From Pseudomonas sp. GM21 (GTDB lineage Bacteria; Pseudomonadota; Gammaproteobacteria; Pseudomonadales; Pseudomonadaceae), in NCBI RefSeq assembly GCF_000282215.1, contig NZ_AKJS01000067.1:16747-80746 (forward strand): a stretch of 64,000 bases of DNA, read 5' to 3'. Each line of letters begins with the position of its first letter. Position 1 is the first letter of the stretch. Under the pieces are notes generated by a model. It was not told the origin of the DNA. It worked only from the letters and a program-made list of their open reading frames with translations, and ran no database searches. Positions 28,849-38,338 of this stretch are shown here, piece by piece. The translations under genes and the position numbers were made by a program.

Positions 28849-28984
28849 CGGTCTTGCACGATTGCGACATTAGCGTGCACATGGCGACCCGGTTTGGGGC
28901 ATCGGCACTCGCCACATCCGCAGCAACCCTCTACCCTGAGGGTATTGGCAGGCCACGGTCTGCCGCCTCAGGACACTGAGCCCC

Positions 28985-31240
28985 ATGTATAAAGATTTGA
29001 AATTCCCGGTCCTGATCGTCCACCGCGACATCAAGGTCGACACCGTCGCCGGTGATCGCGTGCGGGGCATCGCACGGGAGCTGGAGCAGGAAGGCTTCAG
29101 CATTGTTTCGGCGGTGGATTACACCGAAGGGCGGTTGGTCGCATCGACCCATCACGGCCTTTCCTGCATGTTGATTGCCGCCGAAGACGCCAGCACCAAC
29201 TCACATTTGTTGCAAAACATGGCCGAGCTGATCGGTCTGGCGCGAGTGCGTGCGCCGGACCTGCCGATCTTCGCCCTCGGCGAACAAGTGACGCTGGAAA
29301 ACGCGCCGGCCGATGCGATGGCCGAACTCAATCAGTTGCGCGGTATTCTTTATCTGTTCGAAGACACGGTGCCGTTCCTGGCCCGGCAAGTAGCCCGGGC
29401 CGCGCGCAAGTACCTGGACGGTCTGCTGCCACCGTTTTTCAAGGCGCTGGTGCAACACACCGCCGACTCCAATTATTCCTGGCACACACCGGGCCACGGC
29501 GGCGGCGTGGCGTATCACAAGAGCCCGGTCGGGCAGGCGTTTCACCAGTTTTTTGGGGAAAACACCCTGCGTTCGGATTTATCCGTGTCGGTGCCTGAAT
29601 TGGGCTCCTTGCTCGATCACACCGGTCCGCTGGCCGAAGCGGAAGCACGCGCTGCGCGTAATTTCGGTGCCGATCACACTTTTTTCGTGATCAATGGCAC
29701 TTCGACCGCGAACAAGATCGTCTGGCATTCGATGGTTGCCCGCGATGATCTGGTGCTGGTGGACCGCAACTGTCACAAGTCGGTGCTGCATTCGATCATC
29801 ATGACCGGCGCGATCCCGTTGTACCTGTGCCCGGAGCGCAACGAATTGGGGATCATCGGCCCGAATCCGTTGAGCGAATTCAGCCGCGAATCGATCCAGG
29901 CCAAGATCGACGCCAGCCCGCTGACCCTGGGTCGAGTGCCCAAGGTCAAGTTAGCGGTCATCACCAACTCGACCTACGACGGTCTTTGCTACAACGCCGA
30001 GTTGATCAAACAGAGCCTGGGCAACAGCGTCGAGGTGCTGCATTTTGACGAAGCCTGGTACGCCTACGCGCCGTTCCATGAGTTTTTCGCCGGACGTTAC
30101 GGCATGGGCACCTCGCGCAGCGAAGACAGTCCACTGGTGTTCACCACGCATTCCACGCACAAGTTGCTGGCAGCGTTCAGTCAGGCCTCGATGATTCATG
30201 TTCAGGACGGCGGCGCACGACAGCTGGATCGCGACCGTTTCAACGAAGCGTTCATGATGCACATCTCCACGTCGCCGCAGTACAGCATCATTGCGTCGCT
30301 GGACGTGGCCTCGGCGATGATGGAAGGTCCGGCCGGGCGTTCGCTGTTGCAGGAGATGTTCGACGAGGCCCTGAGTTTTCGTCGCGCCCTGGCCAATCTG
30401 CGACAGCACATCGCGGCGGACGACTGGTGGTTTTCCATCTGGCAGCCGCCGTCGGTGGAAGGCATTGATCGCGTGGTCACCGACGACTGGTTGCTGCAAC
30501 CCGATGCCGACTGGCACGGTTTTGGTGGCGTGACTGACGATTACGTTTTGCTCGATCCGATCAAAGTCACTCTGGTGATGCCCGGGCTGACGGCGGGCGG
30601 TGCGCTGAGCGAACGCGGAATTCCGGCGGCGGTGGTCAGTAAATTTCTTTGGGAGCGCGGGCTGGTGGTCGAGAAGACCGGGCTGTATTCGTTCCTGGTG
30701 CTGTTTTCGATGGGCATCACCAAAGGCAAATGGAGCACGCTGTTGACCGAGTTGCTGGAGTTCAAGCGCAGCTACGATGCCAACGTCAGCCTCGCGACCT
30801 GCCTGCCCTGTGTGGCGCAACAGAGCGTCGGGCGTTATCAAGGCATGGGCTTGCGCGACTTGTGCGATCAATTGCACGCCTGTTATCGCAGCAACGCCAC
30901 GGCCAAACACCTCAAGCGCATGTATACCGTGCTGCCGGAAATCGTCATGAAGCCGGCTCACGCCTATGATCATTTGGTACGGGGCGAGGTGGAGGCGGTT
31001 TCGATCGACGCCCTGGACGGGCGGATCGCAGCGGTGATGCTGGTTCCGTATCCGCCGGGCATCCCACTGATCATGCCGGGCGAGCGGTTCACCGAGGCGA
31101 CCCGGTCAATCATCGACTACCTTTCATTTGCACGTACATTTGATAGCAGTTTCCCCGGATTCGTCGTCGATGTGCATGGCTTGCAACACGAAGACGAGGG
31201 CAATGGACGGCACTACACCGTCGATTGCATCAAGGAATGA
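28985..31240 (+). CDS. ldcA: Orn/Lys/Arg decarboxylase, most like lysine decarboxylase LdcA
   Basis: The 751-residue PLP enzyme has the N-terminal response-regulator-like wing domain (I-V-H-R-D-I), a fold-type-I core with the cofactor lysine K393 in T-H-S-T-H-K, and the C-terminal domain with V-P-Y-P-P-G-I-P-L. The length equals that which I recall for P. aeruginosa LdcA (PA1818), and the gene follows dnaQ as there. The reaction would be lysine to cadaverine plus CO2. Arginine or ornithine cannot be excluded from sequence. No cadaverine/lysine antiporter gene is beside it; a GNAT gene follows 14 bases later. Confidence 0.85.
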   Translation: MYKDLKFPVLIVHRDIKVDTVAGDRVRGIARELEQEGFSIVSAVDYTEGRLVASTHHGLSCMLIAAEDASTNSHLLQNMAELIGLARVRAPDLPIFALGEQVTLENAPADAMAELNQLRGILYLFEDTVPFLARQVARAARKYLDGLLPPFFKALVQHTADSNYSWHTPGHGGGVAYHKSPVGQAFHQFFGENTLRSDLSVSVPELGSLLDHTGPLAEAEARAARNFGADHTFFVINGTSTANKIVWHSMVARDDLVLVDRNCHKSVLHSIIMTGAIPLYLCPERNELGIIGPNPLSEFSRESIQAKIDASPLTLGRVPKVKLAVITNSTYDGLCYNAELIKQSLGNSVEVLHFDEAWYAYAPFHEFFAGRYGMGTSRSEDSPLVFTTHSTHKLLAAFSQASMIHVQDGGARQLDRDRFNEAFMMHISTSPQYSIIASLDVASAMMEGPAGRSLLQEMFDEALSFRRALANLRQHIAADDWWFSIWQPPSVEGIDRVVTDDWLLQPDADWHGFGGVTDDYVLLDPIKVTLVMPGLTAGGALSERGIPAAVVSKFLWERGLVVEKTGLYSFLVLFSMGITKGKWSTLLTELLEFKRSYDANVSLATCLPCVAQQSVGRYQGMGLRDLCDQLHACYRSNATAKHLKRMYTVLPEIVMKPAHAYDHLVRGEVEAVSIDALDGRIAAVMLVPYPPGIPLIMPGERFTEATRSIIDYLSFARTFDSSFPGFVVDVHGLQHEDEGNGRHYTVDCIKE

Positions 31241-31254
31241 GGACCTTTCCCAGT

Positions 31255-31869
31255 ATGCAACCTGTCATTAATCCCCAGTACCCCGGCCTTTCGGTGCGTG
31301 TCGCCGACGACGGGTTCGCGGCTTACATCTGGGGCAGTGATTTCAGTTTTGAAGTCGCCGCCTATGGTGCTGCTGAAATGGGCAAGCCGGTCGAGCAGTG
31401 GCCGATCACGCCGATCACCCCTTATCGAAAGTGCTACGGCATCGATCCCGAAGAGTTCAGCAGTTTTCGCGATGCCACTGACAGTGCGATTTTCATGGCC
31501 TATCTCGACGATGAGCCCGTCGGTCATCTGGTGGTCAGCACCAACTGGAACGGCTTTGCCCATATCGACGAACTGGCGGTGCATGCGCCGGCGCGGCACC
31601 ATGGCGTGGCCAAAGCGTTGCTGGACGTGGCTCAGTTCTGGAGTCGCAAGAAAAAACTGCCGGGCATCATGCTCGAAACCCAGAACAACAATCTGGGCGC
31701 CTGTCGGCTCTATGAGCGGTGTGGTTATGTGATTGGCGGGATCGATCATCTGCGCTACCGCGGGATCGATCCAAACACCGCCGAAGTGGCGCTGTTTTGG
31801 TATCGCTTGTTCGATAATGCGCCGGAATACCCGCTCAGTTCGCCAGCATCGCCACGGCTTGTTCCGTAA
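31255..31869 (+). CDS. GNAT family N-acetyltransferase
   Basis: The 204-residue protein has the acetyl-CoA-binding region of GNAT enzymes (A-V-H-A-P-A-R-H-H-G-V-A-K-A-L-L-D) and the C-terminal L-Y-E-R-C-G-Y motif. ATG 31255 is 14 bases after the ldcA-like stop, and AGGACC precedes it. Co-transcription with the decarboxylase suggests that it could acetylate the diamine product, as polyamine acetyltransferases do, but this is inference. The 3' end overlaps the convergent LysR gene by 35 bases. Confidence 0.85.
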   Translation: MQPVINPQYPGLSVRVADDGFAAYIWGSDFSFEVAAYGAAEMGKPVEQWPITPITPYRKCYGIDPEEFSSFRDATDSAIFMAYLDDEPVGHLVVSTNWNGFAHIDELAVHAPARHHGVAKALLDVAQFWSRKKKLPGIMLETQNNNLGACRLYERCGYVIGGIDHLRYRGIDPNTAEVALFWYRLFDNAPEYPLSSPASPRLVP

Positions 31870-32728
31870 CGATGTCCAGCAGGGTCTGAACGGCGGTGGA
31901 GGGTTCGCCGTTTTTCAGGGTCAGCGCGTAGAGGCTGACAGGCACCGCCGGCGCCAGTGGGCAAACGTCCAGTCCGCTGGATTTGGCGCCCAGGGCGGTA
32001 AACGGGTCGACAATCGCCAGACCCTCTCCGGCCTCGACCATGCTGCGCATCATCTGATGCGTCTGCACCCGGATATGCACGAGCGGAGCCGGGCGCAAGG
32101 CCTGCAATTTGTTTTCGAGCGCCGGGCTCAGCGGGTCGTGGCCTTCCAGGCCGACCATCGACTGGCCTGCCAGATCTTGCAACGAAATGTATTTCTGCTT
32201 GGGCTGCAGCCAGCCATGGGGCGCCAGGAGCTGGAGCTTGCCTTGGGCAATCACTTGGCAATGGATGTCGGCGTGATCGGGATCCTGCAGGCTCAATCCC
32301 AGATCGCTTTCGCGCAATAACAGGGTTCTGATGATCTCACGGGTCGGGTGGCTCAGCAGGTTGCAGGGTGCATCGGGCAGCCGTCGGCGTAAGGCGGCGA
32401 TGCTCTGGGGCAGCAATTGTTGGGCCAGCGGCGGGGTGCAGATGATGCGCAGGGGGGGAGCCTGATATTGCTTGAGGCTGGCGGCCAAGCGCTGGATGGG
32501 CTCAAGCGCTTCGTAGACGTGGGCGATTTCGACCTGAAGCTCCCGCGCTTCGCGGGTCGCCTGCAAACGTCCACGCACGCTGGAAAACAGCATGAAACCC
32601 AACTGACCCTCGGCCTCGCGCAAAATGCCTTCAACCTCGGCCACCGGCAACTGCAGCCATTCGGCGGCGGTGCCCAGGTGACCGGTTTGCACAAGTGCGT
32701 GGATCACTTCGATATGGCGTAAACGCAT
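31835..32728 (-). CDS. LysR family transcriptional regulator, NocR/OccR-like
   Basis: The 297-residue protein starts M-R-L-R-H-I-E-V-I-H-A-L, close to LysR regulators of opine and amino-acid catabolism. The helix-turn-helix occupies residues about 15-45 but is atypical: the usual S-Q-P-A-A-S segment reads L-P-V-A-E-V. The effector domain follows (residues 90-290). It is convergent with the GNAT gene and could regulate the decarboxylase locus, though its own promoter faces away. Confidence 0.85.
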   Translation of the reverse strand: MRLRHIEVIHALVQTGHLGTAAEWLQLPVAEVEGILREAEGQLGFMLFSSVRGRLQATREARELQVEIAHVYEALEPIQRLAASLKQYQAPPLRIICTPPLAQQLLPQSIAALRRRLPDAPCNLLSHPTREIIRTLLLRESDLGLSLQDPDHADIHCQVIAQGKLQLLAPHGWLQPKQKYISLQDLAGQSMVGLEGHDPLSPALENKLQALRPAPLVHIRVQTHQMMRSMVEAGEGLAIVDPFTALGAKSSGLDVCPLAPAVPVSLYALTLKNGEPSTAVQTLLDIVTEQAVAMLAN

Positions 32729-32816
32729 GCGTGAAGTCCATGTTCGGCAGGTGAGGGAATCAGTGACTGAATCCTAACTCAAGTGCATCCATATGACTTC
32801 TGCTCATAACGCGGGG

Positions 32817-33077
32817 TTATGACGCGACGCTGGCTACCGGCACGCTACCGACAAAGGTGTCGGGTTCGCGCACGATGGTTACGTCCGATTGGACCAGCAG
32901 AAACTGGTTGTCATCCAGCTTCCTGACGCGGTCGCCAATGGCCAGTTTGTAGGTGGTGACAGACTCCGTACCACCGAGGCCGTCTGCCGACGGGGTGGAT
33001 TCCTGGAACTCGTGCACGGAATATACGCGGCCTTCCGCATCTCTTGCGTGGAACTGACCGACAAGTACTGCTGCCAT
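32817..33077 (-). CDS. Conserved hypothetical protein
   Basis: An 86-residue acidic-to-neutral protein with no signal peptide or membrane segment. The compact beta-rich pattern (F-H-A-R-D-A-E-G-R-V-Y-S-V-H-E-F, L-A-I-G-D-R-V-R-K-L) suggests a small beta-barrel. The ORF is preceded on the minus strand by AGAGGTT and stands alone between the LysR and flavin-reductase genes. I recognise no function. Confidence 0.7.
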   Translation of the reverse strand: MAAVLVGQFHARDAEGRVYSVHEFQESTPSADGLGGTESVTTYKLAIGDRVRKLDDNQFLLVQSDVTIVREPDTFVGSVPVASVAS

Positions 33078-33253
33078 CTGTTTAGAACCTCTGGAGATAA
33101 ATCACTCAATTTTCGGTTGTGTAGACCGTGGTAGGGCGAAGTAAGTTTTCGTGCAAGAAAAAAATAGTCAGGGGTGTGAAATTCAACAGCCCGCTGGGTG
33201 ATTCGTCATCTATAACTACAAGTTCTTTCCATCGGACAGTCGAGACATCTTCC

Positions 33254-33814
33254 ATGAGCAACGTCTATACGATCGCCGTCATAGTCGGCAGCTTGAGAAA
33301 GGCATCGATCAATCGCAAGGTGGCACTGGCACTGGCCGACCTTGCTCCAGCCAATCTCAACCTTCAAATCGTCGAAATTGGTGACTTGCCACTCTACAAC
33401 GAAGACATCGATGGCGCTTCACCGCCGGCAGCCTACAGCACTTTCCGGCAACAGGTGCGATCATCCGACGCAGTGCTGTTCGTCACCCCGGAATACAACC
33501 GTTCGGTGCCGGCACCTTTGAAGAATGCCATCGACGTGGGATCACGGCCGTATGGCCAGAGTGCCTGGAGCGGCAAACCGGGCGCAGTCATCAGTGTTTC
33601 GCCGGGGGCTGTTGGCGGGTTTGGCGCCAACCATAACGTGCGTCAGTCCATGGTATTTCTGGATGTGCCGTGCATGCAGCAGCCGGAAGCCTATCTCGGA
33701 GGTGCCGGGTCGCTGTTCGACGAGGCGGACAAACTGTCCGAATCGGTGAAGCCGTTTTTGCAGAAGTTCATCGACGCCTATGGAAAATGGGTCGAACAAC
33801 ACAAAAAGACCTAA
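33254..33814 (+). CDS. NADPH-dependent FMN reductase (ChrR/YieF-like)
   Basis: The 186-residue flavodoxin-fold protein shows the FMN-binding G-S-L-R-K-A-S-I-N at residues about 11-19 and T-P-E-Y-N-R-S-V-P-A-P-L-K-N-A-I-D, the hallmark of ChrR-type soluble quinone/chromate/azo reductases. ATG 33254 follows an acceptable ribosome site, and the domain begins immediately. It is separated from arsB by a REP cluster, so a functional link with arsenic export is uncertain. Confidence 0.88.
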   Translation: MSNVYTIAVIVGSLRKASINRKVALALADLAPANLNLQIVEIGDLPLYNEDIDGASPPAAYSTFRQQVRSSDAVLFVTPEYNRSVPAPLKNAIDVGSRPYGQSAWSGKPGAVISVSPGAVGGFGANHNVRQSMVFLDVPCMQQPEAYLGGAGSLFDEADKLSESVKPFLQKFIDAYGKWVEQHKKT

Positions 33815-33820
33815 TTGCCT

Positions 33821-34002
33821 GTAGCAGCTGCCGAGCAGCGCGAGGCTGCGTTCGCTGGTAGCAGCTGTCGAGCAGCGCGAGGCTGCGTTCGGCTGCGAAG
33901 CACTCGTGAAATCAGGCGGCGTGGTAATTCAAACAGACCGCGTTTGCAGGTATTACGACTGCTTCGCAGCCGAACGCAGCCTCGCGCTGCTCGACAGCTG
34001 CG
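33821..34002. repeat. REPIN, GTAGCAGCTG family, copy 4, with duplicated head
   Basis: Two tandem left heads (GTAG at 33821 and 33858) precede one spacer and a right arm that is truncated before the final CTAC. It fills the interval between the flavin reductase and arsB. The 88 bases before the arsB ATG show no recognisable ArsR operator. Confidence 0.8.
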
Positions 34003-34090
34003 GGCCTCGCGGTGTGCAGCAAGTTTTGGCTTTACTCCGCCCGAGCATTGCGGCTGAATCGCGGTTTGTTTTTCCGCACAAGGTTTTTGC

Positions 34091-35374
34091 ATGCTCATCG
34101 CCTCACTCATTTTCCTGCTGACCATCACGCTGGTGATCTGGCAACCTAAAGGCCTGGGCGTCGGTTGGAGTGCGGTATTCGGCGCTGTACTGGCGCTGGT
34201 TTTCGGCGTCGTGCAGCTAATCGATATCCCGATTGTGTGGCAGATCATCTGGAACGCCACCGGCACGTTTGTGGCGCTGATCATCATCAGTCTGCTGCTG
34301 GACGAGGCGGGTTTTTTTGCCTGGGCCGCCTTGCATGTGGCGCGTTGGGGCCGGGGCAGCGGGCGCAAACTCTTTGCATATATGGTGTTGCTGGGGGCGT
34401 TGGTCTCGGCATTGTTCGCCAACGACGGCGCGGCACTGATTCTCACGCCCATCGTGATCTCCATGCTGCTGGCGCTGCGATTCTCCCCGGCCGCCACGCT
34501 GGCGTTCGTGATGGGCGCCGGTTTCATTGCCGACACCGCGAGCCTGCCGCTGGTAGTGTCGAACCTGGTGAACATTGTTTCCGCCGACTACTTCGATATC
34601 ACGTTCAACCGGTATGCGGCCGTGATGATCCCGGTCAATCTGGTGAGCGTCGCGGCGACGCTGGCCATGCTGATGTGGTTCTTCCGGCGCGACATTCCCA
34701 AGAATTACGACCCCGACCAATTAGCGCAGCCGGCCACCGCGATCCATGACAAGGCGACGTTCTATGCCGGTTGGGTGGTCTTGGGGATTTTGTTGCTGGG
34801 ATGTTTTGCCCTGGAGCCGCTGGGTATCCCGATCAGCGCCATTTCTGCGGTGTGCGCCGCGTTGCTGCTGGGTATCGCTGCCCGAGGCCACAAGATTTCC
34901 ACGCGCAAGGTGATGAAAGAAGCGCCGTGGCAGATCGTGATTTTTTCACTAGGCATGTATTTGGTGGTGTATGGCCTGCGTAATGCCGGGTTGACCGGGT
35001 ATCTGGCGGGATGGCTCGACGGGTTTGCCCATTACGGTGTCTGGGGCGCGGCGATGGGCACAGGCGTGCTGACGGCGATTCTGTCGTCGATGATGAACAA
35101 TTTGCCGACGGTGCTGATCGGTTTGCTGTCGATCGATGCGAGTCAGGCCCATGGTGTGGTGAAGGAGGCGATGATTTATGCCAACGTCATCGGCAGCGAT
35201 CTGGGGCCGAAGATCACGCCGATTGGCAGTCTGGCGACGTTGCTGTGGCTGCATGTGCTGGAACGCAAGAGTATCCGGATTGGCTGGGGGTATTACTTCA
35301 AGGTCGGGGTGGTGTTGACGGTGCCGGTGTTGTTGGTGACGTTGGCGGCTTTGGCATTACGGTTGTCGGTCTAG
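34091..35374 (+). CDS. arsB: Arsenite efflux pump membrane protein ArsB
   Basis: The 427-residue, roughly twelve-helix protein contains the ArsB block [14 protein letters not shown] and a matching start ([10 protein letters not shown]). ArsB exports arsenite or antimonite through the inner membrane, with or without the ArsA ATPase. No arsR, arsC or arsH gene lies beside it, so it is outside a standard ars operon. Export of another anion cannot be excluded. Confidence 0.9.
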   Translation: MLIASLIFLLTITLVIWQPKGLGVGWSAVFGAVLALVFGVVQLIDIPIVWQIIWNATGTFVALIIISLLLDEAGFFAWAALHVARWGRGSGRKLFAYMVLLGALVSALFANDGAALILTPIVISMLLALRFSPAATLAFVMGAGFIADTASLPLVVSNLVNIVSADYFDITFNRYAAVMIPVNLVSVAATLAMLMWFFRRDIPKNYDPDQLAQPATAIHDKATFYAGWVVLGILLLGCFALEPLGIPISAISAVCAALLLGIAARGHKISTRKVMKEAPWQIVIFSLGMYLVVYGLRNAGLTGYLAGWLDGFAHYGVWGAAMGTGVLTAILSSMMNNLPTVLIGLLSIDASQAHGVVKEAMIYANVIGSDLGPKITPIGSLATLLWLHVLERKSIRIGWGYYFKVGVVLTVPVLLVTLAALALRLSV

Positions 35375-35417
35375 ACCGAGTCGACCCCATCGCGGGCCAG
35401 TCCAGACACCACACATC

Positions 35418-36368
35418 TCAACCACTACCCGGCACATTCGGCCAAAGATCCGCCACCAGAAACAACCGCTCTGCTTCCTCCCAATCCCCCTCGGCATTCT
35501 CGACCAGGCGCACCATCAATTGTGCGGGCGCCAGAGGCTCCAGTTCGTTGAGCCATGCGCGCAATTGCTCGTCGTTCCAGGTGTGCTCCGCTGGATAATG
35601 CGCCGGCGCCAGCCAGGCATGGCGGGGCAGGGGTTGCCAGCGACCGAAGGGGCGTTGTACGACAAAGTCCGGCCAGTCTTTCTGATGCAGCCAGCTACCG
35701 CGCAAATGCTGCGGATGTGCGCCGCCGGGAGGCGCGGAGCGTCCCGGCCACGGATACAGCAGGTAACCGCCGAGCCACAGGTGTGCACTGAACTGCTGGA
35801 TATCCAGGGCCGCCAGCGCTTCGCGACTTTCGCTGCGGGCAGAAATGGGCAATTGATGGTGGGCCAGGTGGGCCAGCTTGCGGTCCAGCCGATCGTGACA
35901 ACCGGGGCCGAGCCACTGCGCAGTGTCATGCCCGTCGCCATTTTGCGGCCCGAGATAGAGCTTGATCGCCAGTTCCAGGTGATGCACGCCGTCGCGGTCG
36001 CGCAGCAGCATATCCAGTTCGCCCAGTGTATGGCCCTCACGGCGGATCGGCAGGTTGGCGGCAATCAGCTCGATCCCCGGCGCGTGACGCACCGCGTACT
36101 GCCACAGTCGCTCGTAGTACAGGCCCAGGCGCCGGGTGCGGGCCTGGGACAGCCAGTGCAGCAAATCATAACTGTCACGGTCCAGTTGCCGCAGCCAGCG
36201 CTCCAGCCGTTCCGGCTCTTGCACCCATTCGCTGCCGGCCAGCGGATGGCGTTGCGGCCACGGCGTATCGACGAGCATCGGCGGCGCGAGGATGACCCAG
36301 GCCAGGTCGCGCACTTCGGGGTGGCGCAACTGATGGGGCAGCGAGAGCAAATCGGGAAATAGGATCAT
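35418..36368 (-). CDS. DUF1853 family protein
   Basis: This 316-residue soluble protein contains the family start ([11 protein letters not shown]) and the central [20 protein letters not shown] region, which resembles the acidic core of restriction-like nucleases (D-x(n)-E-x-K). The function of DUF1853 is unknown. A nuclease-like fold is my inference from the D/E/K pattern. It is divergent from nadK. Confidence 0.85.
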   Translation of the reverse strand: MILFPDLLSLPHQLRHPEVRDLAWVILAPPMLVDTPWPQRHPLAGSEWVQEPERLERWLRQLDRDSYDLLHWLSQARTRRLGLYYERLWQYAVRHAPGIELIAANLPIRREGHTLGELDMLLRDRDGVHHLELAIKLYLGPQNGDGHDTAQWLGPGCHDRLDRKLAHLAHHQLPISARSESREALAALDIQQFSAHLWLGGYLLYPWPGRSAPPGGAHPQHLRGSWLHQKDWPDFVVQRPFGRWQPLPRHAWLAPAHYPAEHTWNDEQLRAWLNELEPLAPAQLMVRLVENAEGDWEEAERLFLVADLWPNVPGSG

Positions 36369-36476
36369 CTTGCGAGCATAGCCCTAAACATGAGTGCACC
36401 CTTGTGGCTGAAAGGATTTTGTCTATCCCGCGCTTTCGCCCATAATCGTCCTTTTCGCCGTCCTCGCAGGAACCCC

Positions 36477-37367
36477 ATGGAGCAATTTCGTAATATCGGC
36501 ATCATCGGTCGCCTGGGCAGTTCTCAGGTGCTGGATACCGTCCGCCGACTGAAACGGTTTCTGCTCGATCGTCACTTGCACGTGATCCTCGAAGACACCA
36601 TCGCCGAAGTCCTTCCCGGTCATGGCCTGCAAACCTCGTCACGCAAGATGCTAGGCGAAGTCTGTGACATGGTGATTGTGGTCGGCGGTGACGGCAGCCT
36701 GCTCGGCGCCGCCCGGGCGCTGGCCAAGCACAATATTCCGGTGCTCGGCATCAACCGTGGCAGCCTCGGTTTCCTGACCGATATTCGCCCCGATGAGCTT
36801 GAAATCAAAGTCGCCGAAGTGCTCGACGGCCACTATCTGGTGGAAAACCGCTTTTTGCTGCAGGCCGAAGTCCGCCGCCATGCCGAGGCCATCGGTCAGG
36901 GCGATGCCCTCAATGACGTGGTGCTGCACCCCGGCAAATCGACGCGGATGATCGAGTTCGAGCTTTACATCGACGGCCAGTTCGTTTGCAGTCAGAAGGC
37001 CGACGGCCTGATCGTCGCAACGCCCACCGGTTCGACCGCCTACGCGCTGTCGGCGGGTGGACCGATCATGCATCCCAAGCTTGACGCTATTGTGATTGTG
37101 CCGATGTACCCCCATACCTTGTCGGGCAGGCCGATTGTGGTCGATGGCAACAGTGAGCTGAAAATCGTTGTGTCCAAAGATATGCAGATTTACCCGCAAG
37201 TCTCCTGTGACGGGCAGAACCACTTCACCTGCGCCCCCGGCGACACCATCACCATCAGCAAGAAAGCGCAGAAGTTGCGGCTGATTCATCCGCTTGACCA
37301 CAATTACTATGAAGTCTGCCGGACCAAGCTCGGTTGGGGCAGTCGACTGGGTGGTGGAGGCGACTGA
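36477..37367 (+). CDS. nadK: NAD kinase
   Basis: NadK phosphorylates NAD to NADP. The 296-residue protein starts M-E-Q-F-R-N-I-G-I-I-G-R-L and has the G-G-D-G motif at residues 70-73, followed by the N-R-G-S-L-G-F-L-T-D and T-P-T-G-S-T-A-Y blocks that bind substrate. The start at 36477 is fixed by the conserved N-terminus. Its stop overlaps the next start by one base (TGATG), so nadK begins a tightly packed operon of five genes. Confidence 0.96.
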   Translation: MEQFRNIGIIGRLGSSQVLDTVRRLKRFLLDRHLHVILEDTIAEVLPGHGLQTSSRKMLGEVCDMVIVVGGDGSLLGAARALAKHNIPVLGINRGSLGFLTDIRPDELEIKVAEVLDGHYLVENRFLLQAEVRRHAEAIGQGDALNDVVLHPGKSTRMIEFELYIDGQFVCSQKADGLIVATPTGSTAYALSAGGPIMHPKLDAIVIVPMYPHTLSGRPIVVDGNSELKIVVSKDMQIYPQVSCDGQNHFTCAPGDTITISKKAQKLRLIHPLDHNYYEVCRTKLGWGSRLGGGGD

Positions 37368-38338
37368 TGCTCGATCCCGCGCGTAGCTACGACCTGATCG
37401 GTGACGTGCACGGTTGCGCTCTGACCCTTGAGCACTTGCTCGACCGGCTCGGTTATCACAAACAAGGCGGCGTCTGGCGGCATTCGTCGCGGATGGCCGT
37501 GTTTGTGGGCGATATCATTGATCGCGGCCCGCGAATTCGCGAGGCGCTGCACATCGTCCATGACATGGTCGTGGCCGGCCAGGCGTTGTGCATCATGGGC
37601 AACCATGAATTCAACGCACTGGGCTGGAGCACACCGGCGCTACCGGGCAGCGGCAAGCAGTTCGTTCGTGAGCATACGCCGCGCCATGCCCGCTTGCTCG
37701 GTGAAACCCTGACCCAGTTCGAAAACCATCCCGGTGACTGGCATGACTTCCTGGAGTGGTTCTACGAGTTGCCGTTATTTGTCGATGCCGGCCGTTTCCG
37801 GGTGGTGCATGCGTGCTGGGATTCGGGCCTGATCGCGCCGTTGCGCGCGCTGTTCCCCAATGGCTGTGTCGATGAACATTTCCTCCAGGCGTCAGCCGAG
37901 CCGGGCAGTTTCGCCTGCACCGTGTTCGACCGGCTGCTGCGCGGCACCGACATGCGCTTGCCCCATGGCCTGACCATGACCAGCGGCGACGGTCTGGTGC
38001 GTTCGTTCTTTCGCACAAAATTCTGGGAAGACGACCCGCAAACCTACGGAGACATCGTGTTCCAGCCTGACGCGTTGCCCGAGCCAGTGGCGCAGACACC
38101 CCTGACGTCCACGGAAAAAAACACCCTGCTGCGTTACGGCGCCGATGAGCCACTGTTGTTCGTCGGCCACTACTGGCGCAGCGGCAAACCGGTGCCGATT
38201 CGGCCGAACCTGGCCTGTCTGGATTACAGCGCCGTGCTCTACGGCAAACTGGTTGCCTATCGGTTGGATCAGGAAACCCGGCTCGATCCGAATAAATTTG
38301 TCTGGGTCGATGTCGAACGGCCGGAGGTGTTGCAATGA
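37367..38338 (+). CDS. Metallophosphoesterase (PrpE/ApaH-like)
   Basis: The 323-residue protein shows the calcineurin-like metal motifs D-L-I-G-D-V-H-G-C (residues about 7-15), F-V-G-D-I-I-D-R-G-P and I-M-G-N-H-E, plus a later V-G-H-Y-W. These place it with serine/threonine phosphatase-like or diadenosine-tetraphosphatase-like enzymes. The substrate is unknown. It overlaps nadK by one base and glpG by four, so it is co-translated with NAD kinase; a role in nucleotide metabolism is plausible. Confidence 0.9.
   Translation: MLDPARSYDLIGDVHGCALTLEHLLDRLGYHKQGGVWRHSSRMAVFVGDIIDRGPRIREALHIVHDMVVAGQALCIMGNHEFNALGWSTPALPGSGKQFVREHTPRHARLLGETLTQFENHPGDWHDFLEWFYELPLFVDAGRFRVVHACWDSGLIAPLRALFPNGCVDEHFLQASAEPGSFACTVFDRLLRGTDMRLPHGLTMTSGDGLVRSFFRTKFWEDDPQTYGDIVFQPDALPEPVAQTPLTSTEKNTLLRYGADEPLLFVGHYWRSGKPVPIRPNLACLDYSAVLYGKLVAYRLDQETRLDPNKFVWVDVERPEVLQ

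Noticed and set aside
33254..35374. An arsenic resistance operon (arsH-arsB)
   Set aside because: The flavin reductase resembles ChrR/YieF rather than ArsH, no arsR or arsC is present, and a REP cluster separates the two genes.
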